DNA of 64,000 nucleotides from Oreocharis arfaki (lineage: Eukaryota; Chordata; Aves; Passeriformes; Paramythiidae): contig VZRR01009823.1 of NCBI GenBank assembly GCA_013398015.1, positions 62,001-126,000 of the forward strand. The letters run 5' to 3'. Positions within the stretch are counted from its first letter, which is position 1. Each line of letters opens with the position of its first letter. Position numbers and translations under genes: made by a program. Under the pieces are notes generated by a model. It did not search any database, was not told where the DNA came from, and saw only the letters and a program-made list of their open reading frames with translations. This document shows positions 38,986-52,000 of this stretch, piece by piece.

Positions 38986-40065
38986 AGATAACCCTGTAAC
39001 AATGTAGCAAGCGTATTTATTAACAAGCTTATTAGGAAAAACGTTTTTGAAAATCTGAAATTGTAAATTGGATAAACAAAAACAAGAATTCAAATATTTA
39101 TTACAGCTATAAATTCATAGTTGCTGGGCTGTAAATTCTATTCAGTCTGCATTGCCTGAACAGTTATTGCCATCACCCAAATCATATGAAGCAAAATTTC
39201 AGAATACAGTACTAAGAATAACAAATGTATCATTATTACCTTTACTCCACAGCTGGTTTGTGTACTCTGCAACCATCACATACCCTACTGGAGTGCAGCC
39301 CCAGGGAAGGAGTTTTCCTCACCCATCGTGAGCTTTCTGTTCACAGTGAAAAGCATGCAACTGCCCCAGCCTTGCCTATGCATTGGCCAGGGTGTCTATT
39401 TCTGCTTTCCGTCAGGGCACTGAGCTTCAGAAAATACGAAAGCATCTCTCTGAGCATGACTTCTGCACCTTGAATGGGCCCATCAAAGACACTGATCCAG
39501 CTGTGGTCATGTAAAAGGCAACAGAACCAAAGTGGCCTTGCTTTACAGCACCCACAGACATTCAAACAACAGCGATGCCTGGGACATTACTCAGCTATAA
39601 CAACCGCATCAAGTAGTTCATAAGCAGAAAAAGCAAACAAAACCCAGATGAAAACAATTTCTGCCTTCTTTCTCCCTGAATTATGCATTTAGGCAGAGGG
39701 TAAAAACTGGAAAGCAGAAATAAATAGAGGTACAATGCAAAGCTTATGTAAATATTTTCATGTCTTCTGAACTCATCCTCTATATCAACTATATCACAGT
39801 ACACTGTATCTGTTTCTACATTAGAAAAACACTGGATTTATTTCTAGCAAGGAACAAAACTTTGGACTCAGTGTAAATAACAAACACTCAAGAAACCATT
39901 TTCAATTATTTTACGTAACACAGTTTTGAATCCTATTAATTAAAGTTGGTTACATGAAATTAAACTGACAACATTAAAACAGCAACTTGTGATTCACAGT
40001 AAAGCTATCATCCCACAGTAACTGAATTTGTCTTGTAACATCTGAGTGTAATGAGACGTTCTCTC
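38940..40065 (-). other. UPB1: UPB1 3' UTR region
   Basis: Downstream of the TAA at 40066-40068. AATAAA on the minus strand occurs at 39842-39837, 39102-39097 and 38949-38944. The first would give a UTR of roughly 250 bases. The last lies beside the distal GUCD1 signal on the other strand. Confidence 0.5.
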
Positions 40066-43000
40066 TTACTCTTTGATGATATTGGGTATAAAGTAAGGCT
40101 GGATTGCTTCAGCAAGCTTTTCTGCATACATTTCATATCTACCAGTCATCTGTAAAAGAAAAATCAAAGCTTCAGTTCTTTCAGAGAGCTATGAAAGTAC
40201 TTCAGTAGAAAACACTTATATCCACTGGTTGTTTTTTTCTGTGACAATATATGATTTAATTGTCCCAAACATGAAAACCATAATTCGCTCAAAATTCAAG
40301 ACCTCCAGTGCCTTAGCACAAACTATTTTTTATAAAAGAACTCATATTATGTTGCCTAGGACTGTATTTCTATCCCAAAAAGAAGTGTATCTTCACCCTC
40401 AAAAGTCAGACTTTTAAATTAACACCTTCCTGTCTTGCATCTCTCCTTCAGTGACAATCCTGCCCTGCTGACTTACTACTTATGGCTATCCTGGTTATTC
40501 TGGATAGCTGAAAGTTGAATGTGAAAGGCGGACGTGCTTTCTTACGCATCAACAATTTTTAAAGTTATGTCAATGAAGGCAAAGGAGTGTGTCCACACTT
40601 AGGACTTCATGTCCTGTCCGTGACAACCAAGGAACCCTGCTGCCAGCAGTTAGTTTGCATATATGCCACTGACGGTGTTTGGGTTACTCTTACTTCACCC
40701 TTTAACAATACAAAATACCAATGGTTTGGGCAACAGAGCAAGTGGTGGAAGTGCTGCAATGCAGCACCTAATGTAGTGCTGTCATCCTCTACTGAAGGGC
40801 ACAGCCCACAGCATTGGCTCTGGGAGGAGCAAATTACGTCTTTAGTTAATTTGTTTAACCCCTTTGCTGCTCTAAGTTTAGCAAAGACATTCTATTGAAT
40901 GTGCCTTTCAAGCATCATTGGGTGCAAACTGCAGATACCAGAGCAGGTTAAATAGGTCCCTACTTGCTATGAAGGGTTTTCTGCAGTGGGTAACCAGTGA
41001 CCACTCTTCCTCATTCCCCTCAGCAAGAACTACCTCCCTCTTGGCCACAACTGAGAGGAAAAGGAAACAGCTCTCTCCTTTCACTTAAACAAAACCACAG
41101 CTGTGCCTTATGAGCCAAAACCCACCAATAGCACTCCACACCATCAACATAAAATTAAGGTGCTGAAAGCACAAGACTTGAAGACAACAAAAAATACACA
41201 ATTCTACACAAAGCAGCCAAAGGACAGTGTTTTGCTTACACTGTTTGTTTTTCCTAATCAATACAATTGCTTTCGTTCAGATACCCCTAAAAGGTGTTAT
41301 AAGCAATGCTCCATGTGCTTCCTGACACACCAAGTCTCTACTCCGCAGTAAGGGCCTCAGACTTTGGTGGCAAAGCAAAACTAAATGCCTGCCTGACTTA
41401 AAAAACTAGGACTCTCTCAGCACAACTTAATTCCATTCTGGCAACAACCACCTTCCTAACACAGGCATCTGTAAAATAACAAATGCAATTCTGTTTCAGA
41501 AGATGACCTGAAATGACTTCTTGGTTTTCGTCCCTATACATGGATCAGCAATATTAGCAAAAATTAAGCTCTAGATAAGAAATTACTATTTTTTAATTAG
41601 AAATCTTATTCAGCATTTCAAATCCACAGAGACTTTTCATTTTTACGTCAAACTGAAATCAAAACATGTTGAGTATTGCAACATACTGTAAAGCACAACA
41701 GGCAAATAAACCAGCTCTATAAAATAAACGTCTGCTTGCAGTAGCATGATGTTAAAAAACTGACACTCCTTGCAAATGATTACTTATTTTAAATACTAGC
41801 TGATCACTGAAGAACCTGCATAAAGTGTACAGCTGCTAGCCAGGAGTTCTGGTCTACTTTGTTACGATTCAAATTATGCTGATCTTAAGAGTGGATAGGA
41901 AAAAGTTCTAGTCTCTAGCAGTACTGAGGACTAGAACAAAAGATTTGTCTCCACAGAAGCAAGCAAGGTGTTTTCTTCATCAAAAAAGCCTACTTCCAAA
42001 GTTGCCACTTCTTTTGTTTTTTTGTTCCAATAGGATTTTTGTGTGGCCTGTTGTAAATTTGATCAGATTTAAAAAGGAACTAGAGTGTCATTTGTTCAAA
42101 AAAAAATAAACCTGGTCACTCCACTAAATCAGCATTTAATATAGCACCCCACAGAGCTTGTACTGGCACAAGTGAAGGGTTAGCAAGCTGCTGTGCTGAG
42201 GCAGCCATTTCTTCAACCAGCACTGCTGCTGGACAAATTAAATCCAACTATGCCCTCTGGAAAGGTGAACCAAATTAGCTTTACCTCAGAATACAAAAAA
42301 AAACAGAAATAAATAAGGTTTGTTAAAGCCATGTAGAGTGGCTTGTAGCCATCTTAATCTGATTTAGGTAAATTCAAAAGTGTGTTAAGATGCTTCAGAA
42401 ATGAATATACACAGTAGACAGTTCTTTCTCTGTAGTTTCAACACATCCCCAAATTCAGGAAGTTAACATTGCAAAAAGTTTGCCTTCAGAAAGTTCTCTG
42501 AAGCTTGTGGGTTTGGGTTTTCACTAAATTTCACCAAAACTGACAATTAAGGCCTTTATGAATATATAATAGTGTCATGTTAGATGAGATCCAATGCCTG
42601 GCTCAGCTCAGCAGCAAATGCCTGTGTTCACTGCATAAGGAAAGCACAAACTCTTCCCCAGCAATCTTCAGAGATCCTGGCTGTCCACATTAAGGTCCCG
42701 AGGCTCAGCTTTTCGTTTGAAACCTACTGGCCTAGTTTCCCAGAATTTAGCTACTCCATTTCCAAATCTATTTATGCTGTTGGTCTCCATAACATCTCGT
42801 TAAATTAGTTCAACAATTTAAGCTCTGAACTGTTAATAATAAAAAAGAAAGGCTGCCTTTTAACTATTGTAACATCACAGAATCATTATCAAAGCTTGTT
42901 TGTTCTAATATCGTATTTTCTTTATATTCAGGCTTACCTTAAAATTCCACTTGTCACTGACTTGCCGGCAGAGGTTTAGATCCATCTCTACCACCAGCAG

Positions 43001-46000
43001 CCCATCCTGAGTGCGAGAGAGTCCTGGGGTCCTGCTGCCATCTGGTGCAGCTACATAACTCGAGCCATAGAAATGGCCCAACTCATGGTGTGCTTAAAGA
43101 GATTTTTTAAAAGCATGTATTGCCATCTGCAAATAGGTATCTAATTTAATATGCAGCATCCCACAAAACCTGACTTAATTTCTTGGGAACTCACTGTCCT
43201 TTAGGCAAAATAATCATCCTGAAGAGCCACAGCATGATCCTAAAATAACTGCAGTTTTGGCCAGTAATTACTTTCATCCACAGTACACCATCAAATTATC
43301 AGGAAAATCTCACTGCATCGCCTTTCAAATAGTGCATCATTATGCTTTCCCATTATTAAGTCTCTGGACTAAAGGCTTTGCTTTCATTGTTTTTTACTTA
43401 GCATTTGAATGAATTCTAATTGTCAAATCATACATTTTCAAAACAGCTGACAGAGATGTACCCATTCAATTTTCAATGAAAGGTCAGAGGTGAAAACACT
43501 GGGACTTGAGGCATGGAAAAGATGTTATTTCATATTGCACAACTCTTGACTTGTGCCAAAAATCAATCACATCTGTTGTACTACTAAGCAACGAATATCA
43601 CTGACCTTTTACATGCAGCTGCTAAAAACTGGCTAAAAAAAGGCTCAGGCCCACTCTGGATGAAGCCAGAGGCAGCTGTGGTTTTCACAGCACAAATTAT
43701 AGTGTTTCAACATATAAGTACACACAAGAAAATCTCATACTCCTCACTGATCGTTCTCTTTAACGTCCAGCAAATTTAGGAACTGGTACTGAATGTGATT
43801 TCTGAACATACCTTTTCCACCATCTCCAGAAGTAAAGGCGTTTTTGTAGTATTCCTGTGAAGAGGAATCCATAGGTGGCAGTATAATTCCATTTCATTCA
43901 AGAAATCTTTACTAGACTATCTTATTTTGGAAGTTTATCTAAATCTACAAAGATTTTTTTTCTGGCACGTGATCAGCACTGTCTAAAGGGAGTCATCAGA
44001 GAGGCCTAGTTTCTGTGATGGATAGGATAGAACACAAGGTCTTTTTGTATCACTGCCTGTTGTTCATGCACTTTGGGGAACATGCCACGTATCCATTTCA
44101 CAAGTTTGAAGAGGCAAAAGAGGTGATATTTAACCAAACATACCTTTTTAGATCACAAAGAAAGGCAAACATATTCACATATCATCAAGAACAAGTCTGG
44201 ATTTTTGCAGGGAATCTAATTTAAAGAACATACACATAGGGCATTTGGACTAATCTGAAGGTAAGAATGACCTATTTCATGTACCATTAATTTTCACTAT
44301 CAAATTTTACAGTACAGAAAGAGGTAGTACCTGTACAACAGCCACCAGTTGTGTACCATTGGCTCGAGGAGATACTAAATTTTCAGTCATTTTGGCTAAA
44401 AGAATACTGGTTTCACCAGAGAAACTGGGAGAGTAAGTAAAAGGGCAGGTGCCTATGACAAAGATTCAATTCAAGAACAGGAAGCAGCTGCAACAAAAAG
44501 TAGGCTGCCAGCAACAAGGTCAGCTCTCAATCTCTTCATCACCGTCCATCTTCAAATCGCATCATAAACCCTAGTACAGTAGCTACACAGCAGAGGAGTC
44601 CATGCATTCTAGTGCTATCAGTCCCTTGCCTTGAATGAACTCATGCTCCAACACCTGAATTATGGAATGAGATGAAACAATGAAGATACGAACCGTTCCT
44701 ACTCTGTTGATGGGACACGTGAAGCAGTGATTGGCTATGGCAGCATTTCTGGCTTCAACTGGCCACAGCGCCTCGCTGCAACACACAAAGAGGCAGCAGG
44801 TATTCACTACTTGTACACTTCAGTGCTAAATCTAGATTCTTACTGTCTCACACTGCACATTTTCTGTCAAAGAAGCCAAAGTTAGCTTTTAGGAAATCAA
44901 GTCAGTAGGGTGCAATTAATGTTAACCTGCAGAAGATTAATCTCAAGAGACAGTTTACACTAGTCCAGTCTGGTTCAAGAGGCCTGATAATCATAAAATT
45001 GCCAACAGTTTAAAAAAAATGTTTCTGAGAAAAGGGTATCTCAGCTTGGTTCTGAAAACTGCAATTTGATCCCACACTCCTAGGTGGACAATGCAAGCTG
45101 GTAAAATAAGCCTGAACATGATTACTACCTATTATATAGAAAAAATATTACATAAAAAAATCTAAATAAACTCTCAGTTTTCAGAACACCAGCTGGATGC
45201 TGGTTAATGCTGTCTTAAAGACAGGACACCTGCTGATGTACAATAAAGTTCTGAAAGAGAATCAGTTACTGGGAGCAGACTGGGAGCCCAAAATTCCAGG
45301 TGGAGGAGAACGCAGGCTCCTTTGTGAAGACGAAACAAGGATACTACACTTCCAAGACCTCAGCAAGGTGCCCTTCAGGCCCCAGTGAGGGGCCCAGAGG
45401 TTCAGTTAACTCAAAAATGGAGCAATGGCATAGATCAGTTTGTATTTTACCTGAGTGTCCCAATAGTGGCTGAAGGGTTAAAGATGATCTCTGCTCCATT
45501 AATGCTATACATGAGCCAGTTCAGAGGGTGGTGGCGCCCATAGCAGATGTTCACAGCAATTGTCCCAAACTGTGTCTGAAACACTGGGTGTCCTGTATTT
45601 CCTTCCATATAGTAAGTAGACTACAAACAAAATAACCAAAACAAATCAAAATGAAACACAAAAAAACCCAAATTCCCCAAAAAATAACCCCAAAAACCCA
45701 ACCAAACAAAAAAACTCCACAAATGCAGACTTCTTAAAAAAGTGTAAAAAAATACCTCCAATTAAAAAAACTTTCTAATCTGTAGATGGAAGGCTGAGGG
45801 TAACAGGATGAATAAGATTTACAAAAGCACTTAGGCAGTAGAAAAGATGAATACACAAATGCCAAAGCAGCAGCAGGAGTGTGTGTTCACTGAAGTCACA
45901 CTCTTATACCTGCTTTCAGGCAAAGTAACTTTTTTTATGCAGCAGGCAGTGTATTTCCAAAATACGCTGCTTTCTTAAAGTACTGTCACCAGGTTCGGAC

Positions 46001-49000
46001 AGGGACAAAGACAGTGATAAAGACCCACAGATAAGAATGAGACAGAACACACTACACAACACTCCTTATACAACATTGTAGATAACAAAGGAGTACAGAA
46101 GTTGAAGTGGCCGGGCTGATTCCTGACAGTACCCTTTGGTGCCGATCTGAGACAGAAGAGCAAGGGACACAGTCCGTCATCCTGACCCAATGGAACATGT
46201 CTCTTATCAGACAGGGAAGGTGTGTTGTAAAGCAAAACCCTCTTTATTGAAATTATCTGTTCCTTGTAACCACCACTGCCATTGGTCCTGAAGGAAGTAG
46301 AAACACCTGAGGCCTAAAGTAAGCAGTTAGAGTTGGGGAACAAACCTTGGCCTCATGTAAATGTGGGCAAATGGCAGGACAGATACAGGAGGGTCACCTT
46401 CTGAAACCAAGGACTAGATGTTCAGTATGTCCAGTACAAGTAACATCTCATGTTTCTTTTTCATTATCAGGTCTCATGAAATTGCACGGTCCCTTGGGCA
46501 CTGATTTGATCTCCTTTCATGTCTGTAGACAGCAGACCACATGGTGGGTGCTCACACAATCATTTTTCAAAACAATTCTGCTGAATGAATATATTTCCAT
46601 TTTTTCTCCTATTCCCAGTTTATTTTCTTACAATAGGAGAAGAAAAACAAGAATGCCGTTGCTTCGGGGAATTCATCAGTTCCTATTTCTTTATTTCTCA
46701 CCAGAGATCAAAATCATCTCCACAGCAATAAACTGTGATGTCTCAAGAAGGATTGATTTTTATCTATATGGCCTCCCACACATGGCTGAACAGGCCACAG
46801 ACCAATCTCTTTGCCCTTTACATTTAGTTCTTACTGATTCAGCTGGCACAATTTTAACAAGGCTCCTTTCCCATCTGCCCTACAGAGACAACCCACAAAA
46901 AATAATTTCAAATTCAGTATTTCTTTGAGTTTTAACTTTGCTGATAAAGAAAACAACATTAAAGTAACACATATGAATATAATCCTTTCCTGTAGCCTGG
47001 GTGGTTTCTGAAGTTGCTTTATCAGAATTGTTCAGCTCAGAAGAGTGGACTTAATGCTTTGCTAACAAAGCTAGCTGGAGACAGTGCTGTCTTGGGTAAA
47101 CACTACTTGATTCTGTAACAAGGTAGATACAAGAAGAAATGCCAGATCATTATAATATATCTGGAAGCTATAAACAGATTGTTTTGTAGTAATTCTGGCA
47201 TTTAGGATTCTAAGAACTAACTTCTTTTAGCAAAACTCCTAATGAAACTCTATTTATACTTCACATGAGAAAGTAAAAATATTTTCTTTTTTTAGGTGTC
47301 TCTCATTACAGTTCCATAGCTGGAAACAATGAGTTTCTTGGAATCTGTTGATTCTCCACTGAACACTCTCTGGAAAGCTGAAAGACATTATTTCTTAGCA
47401 CAAGCAATAGGAATTTATTTTTTGTTGGATTACATAAGGAACAAATAAAAATTGTGGAAAGTAATCAATGGATTCGTTAGTTAATACTTTGCTAGCTAAA
47501 GGACAGACCTGATAAAATAGTATTAAATATCAAAATAACAGACTGTGCCAGAAATTCATTGTCTAGAACTCTATTAACAGCCTCCTCTGAAGAAACTCAA
47601 ACCAGCCTGATCAGGTCTGGCAGCGAGGTCAAAACTTCCAGAGGTCTTTGAACACAAAGTTTTGAGACCCTAAAGAACTTTTTCATATTAATAAAAGAGC
47701 AGTTTAGGTTCTGAAGCCTCAGTTTGGCGACTGGAGCAGTCAGACAGGGAACAAAAGCAACTGCAGGTATATAGCAGCCTCCGGTGCTTAGAAGAAATGC
47801 CTCTGTTAATTACTCACTTTAGCTGACAAGGAGAGATTTAGTTAGGTAAGACAACGTATTTTTAGACTTTGGTTAATTTTTAATCCTGATCTTTCTGCTT
47901 GTGATAATTCTACGGATGGATAAACGCATTTCAGATCTACCAGTTTTCCTCTGATGTTGCCTTTATTGCCAGTTCAGTTTCTGAAGCTGATTCTGGAGGA
48001 TGGCCCAAAACCTACTGGGGGCTTCAGGTGCAATAATGTGATCAGTAAACAGAAGATGCCATAAACCAGCTATTCAGTCAGAGGCATAATGAATTAAGGG
48101 ATTCTGCTCGAATAAACACAAGCAAAAGAACTGTCATTTCCAAGACAACCTCACAGAGAAACAAGAGAAAGACTGTAAGTAATGTTCATGCTTGAACCAT
48201 GAAACAATCGTCCTGCAAATTAAAGTAAGTTCAACATGCACACATGACAAAACTACCCAAGCCAATCACGCACAACAAACATAACACAGCTGTAACTTAA
48301 AAGAATTCTTTTAAAGGATCCTTGATACTTTTGAGGTTTCCACTAGGCCAAGGAAGAGTACCTAACAAGATCCAATGTTATTTTTCCTCTAAGACTCAAC
48401 ACTCTCAAAAAAATTATTCCTTCTTACAATCATTTCATCTGAGAAAAAGTGATTCAACAATAAGTAAACCACATGTTCTAGAACCACATTGCATTTCCTG
48501 CCACTGTGACTGACACAACCCATGCTGGCACAAACCAGAGCTACATGGTAAGACTAACTTGACTATCACTATACTGCATCTTACCTCATTGAAATCTCCA
48601 ACCCGTGGAATGTGATTTTTCCTACTTTTGCCAAGGAGAGCTCCAGAATTAGAAATGACCACTGCTGTATTCCACAGAATTCCACCATGCAGTTCATCTC
48701 GCTCCAGGATTGGAGAAACCACAACCATATTGTATTTCTTTGCAAGCTGTACAAATGAACACAGTTCCTCTATTATACACTACCCCAGAATGACAGACAC
48801 CACAGCTAGCTCAAAACAGTTAAGTAAAACAGCATTACATGTTAACTACAAATGTTAAATAACACAGGTACAAGTGAGAAATAAAGCAAATTCTGCCTGC
48901 CGGTTTACCGGTACATTGCCTTTTCCTTCAAATCACTTCCCTTTCTTTTATTTCTCCAAACTTTCAGTGTCATTAATTCCATAGTGAGAAGCAACATGTA

Positions 49001-52000
49001 CTTGCCCTAGATCAGACTAAAGATGTAATGCTGGATACAAAATCTTTAATAGCTCAGTCATAGCTGGGCAAATTTTACACCAAAACAAGTCTGATTTTCT
49101 TATCCAAAAAAAAAGTTGTCAGAAAATAAAAGTAAGCTCTGCCACTAAACTTCTAATCAACAGTCTCTGGAGAAACAAGAGCCTGACAATAACAAACCTC
49201 CTTGGGTCCAAAAAAAGTCCCCTACATTTGTGCCATTCCAGAGGGAAACATAAACAGTTGCGTGACAGTGTTCCCTGTTCAGAAAAGGCTATTATTCTCC
49301 TCACACCTTCATACAAGGATTGCTTAATGCTCAACTGTTCTAGGCAAGAAACACCTTTTTAAAAGAAAATACAATTATCTGTAGCAAGAAAAATTCCTCC
49401 CTTGTAAAATTCAGGAATAGTTAAATGGGCAGTTTCATAGGATTTTCACGGTAAAAGGTAGTCTTTAAATGAAGAGTAGTTTAAACAATAAATATTGAGC
49501 AGAATTGTTCTTGCCCATTTCTATTTCAATTCACTAACATTATATTCGTCAAGCGAGTTGAAAATTTATTTTTTGTTACTTCAGTTTTCTCAGTGATACC
49601 AGAATGGTACAGAAAGAAGAAATCCATCATTATCAGTGGCAGTTACGAGCCGGGGCTGGATGTGTGTCGGGTTTTTTTTTGCTTGCTTGCATGGTTTTTT
49701 ACCTCCTGACAGAATTTTGTTGTTGGCCCATCCTCTGCTGACTCTGCAAATTCAGTCCAAGGAAGTTTCTCTCTTGTACAAAAAGCAAAGGGCATGGCTA
49801 GAAAACACCAAAGCAAGGCAAAATGTACAAGAATGTTCATGCCACTCAAGAAATACATGCTATTTGCATGAATACCGATTTAAAAAAATTAAACAATTAA
49901 GAATGATTCAACTCTTTTCCCTGTCTAAAGGCAAAAGCTATTTAAAAATATTTTTATCAAAGGCAAGGAGTTTTGAGCTCACATAGAGCAAACCAGAAGA
50001 GAATGGATGCACTTAGTGAAGTCTCAGCAGGGGTAAAAAGACAAAATACACCCCTGTCACTAGTGTTTACTGTGAATAACCTGTTTTCACAAACATTTCA
50101 TGGGCCTTCATTTTGGGTTTTGCTTCTACTAAGCCCCAAACACCCCATGTTAATTAAAAATAGATCTTTAAATTTTAATACCTGTCTGGAAAAAAACCCC
50201 AAAGTTTAAAGAAAAAAATCATAAAGGCTGCTATGAAGGAATTCCAAATATCATATGGCAGTCTTCAATATAACAGACCCCATATATCTCTTCCATACAA
50301 TTCTGCTACCTCAGACTCTTTGGTTTTTCCTTTAGGAAGTAAATCACTACTATCAGTGGTTGTATCTTGGAAGATTTCTACTGTTCACTTACAGACAGGC
50401 TTGTAGTACAGGACACCTGTTAAAATAGAAGGCACTTGACATCTGACAGCCTGCAAGGAATCACAGAAAATACTCACTCCAAGCCTCCTGGAAACACACG
50501 ATGTTGACCCCACACATTGCAGCCACTCCCACCATCTCCTCAATGCGTTTGTGCAGAGCAGCCACCTGATTGTGAGAAGTGTCACATTATAAAAACAGCT
50601 GCATGTTCACCTCTGTATTAACTGTCTGGTTTTACCACCTTTGTTCACATTGAGTTTATCTTGTTCTATACTCAGTGCCATTGCTTTCAAGGGGAGTAAC
50701 TCAAGCTATCATTCCTGAACACTGATAATGGAGTCAGATACAGATTTTTAAAAGCATTTAGATGCTGAAAATAGAGAAAGCATTCCAATGGGACTCTAAT
50801 TCCATGGTTGCAACATTTATATAGATGGCAACTCACTGCTGTCTGTCTTGCAAAAAGCTGAAAAACTTACAGAATCACCAAAACTGTAATTTTGCTGCTC
50901 ATTGTAAACAACCTACAGGACAGTGTTAAGCCCTCTGTCCTAAGAGCGAAGTAATTATTACCAAGAAAAATCATGAAAGAACTTATTCATTAGTTTTCTA
51001 GAGTATTCTACTTAAAGATAAGCATAGGTGTAGCACTTTGCATTGCTACTTTCATGTGTCAAAAAAAAATTAATGAAGACAAGACTGCACTGACCTATGA
51101 ACTCAACAACTGTGTGTTGATTTACAGAAATAGTTAAATAGTTATTTATAAGGTAAAACCATTAATACAGCTAGTAATTTATTCAACAGCTGCTATAAAG
51201 AATCCACACACTTGATCTGTTTACTGAATTAATGACTTTCATCTGTAACAGGTACACTTTCCAAAACAAACTACTTCAGAAATGTTCTGTCCTGTCACCG
51301 TACAAAACTGCTACTCCAGGAGATTTTATAAATGCAGTGTTTTCTTTCCCCTTTTTAAAGCTACTCTTAAGAGGCTATTTCTATACACATATGTCCCATC
51401 GTGCTTTTGGGTTCAAAAGATGGTTGCAGAATCATTAAGGTTGGAAAAGACCTCTAAGGTCATCAACCAAGTCCAACCATTAACCCAGCACTGCCAAGTC
51501 ATCACTAAACCATGCTATCTTGTAATAAGATTTCACTCACTAATGTACAAAGAATAATGAACACAGCTTTATTAATCCGTTTCCTCTAATGGATTTTCCT
51601 ATAATGGAACATTTCTCAATTAAAACTAGAACTGCACCTGTGGTTTCCACTGGTTGCCATCTCTTTTGATTTTGTGTAAATGATTTTATGTTTCATCTTA
51701 GAGGCAAAGGATTTTCAGGTAAAAAATGAGCTACTATTTAGAATAATAAATATTTATTTAGCTTTGGAAAAACTGCAAGTAAGTTGGGCATGCTAGGTAA
51801 ACACAAGAGATGTTTCTGGAAAACGATAAAACCAAATGTGTCATTCAAATTTCTTACAGGATGCTCTATTGCAATAGTGATGGGTCCTGTACTGCCAGAC
51901 AATCATTAGACATTTCATGATACAGTTCCTAAAATCAACAACTGAACGGTGTTATGTCTCAATCCAGCAGAAGAGGAGTTACGAACAGCCCCAGTCCCAG

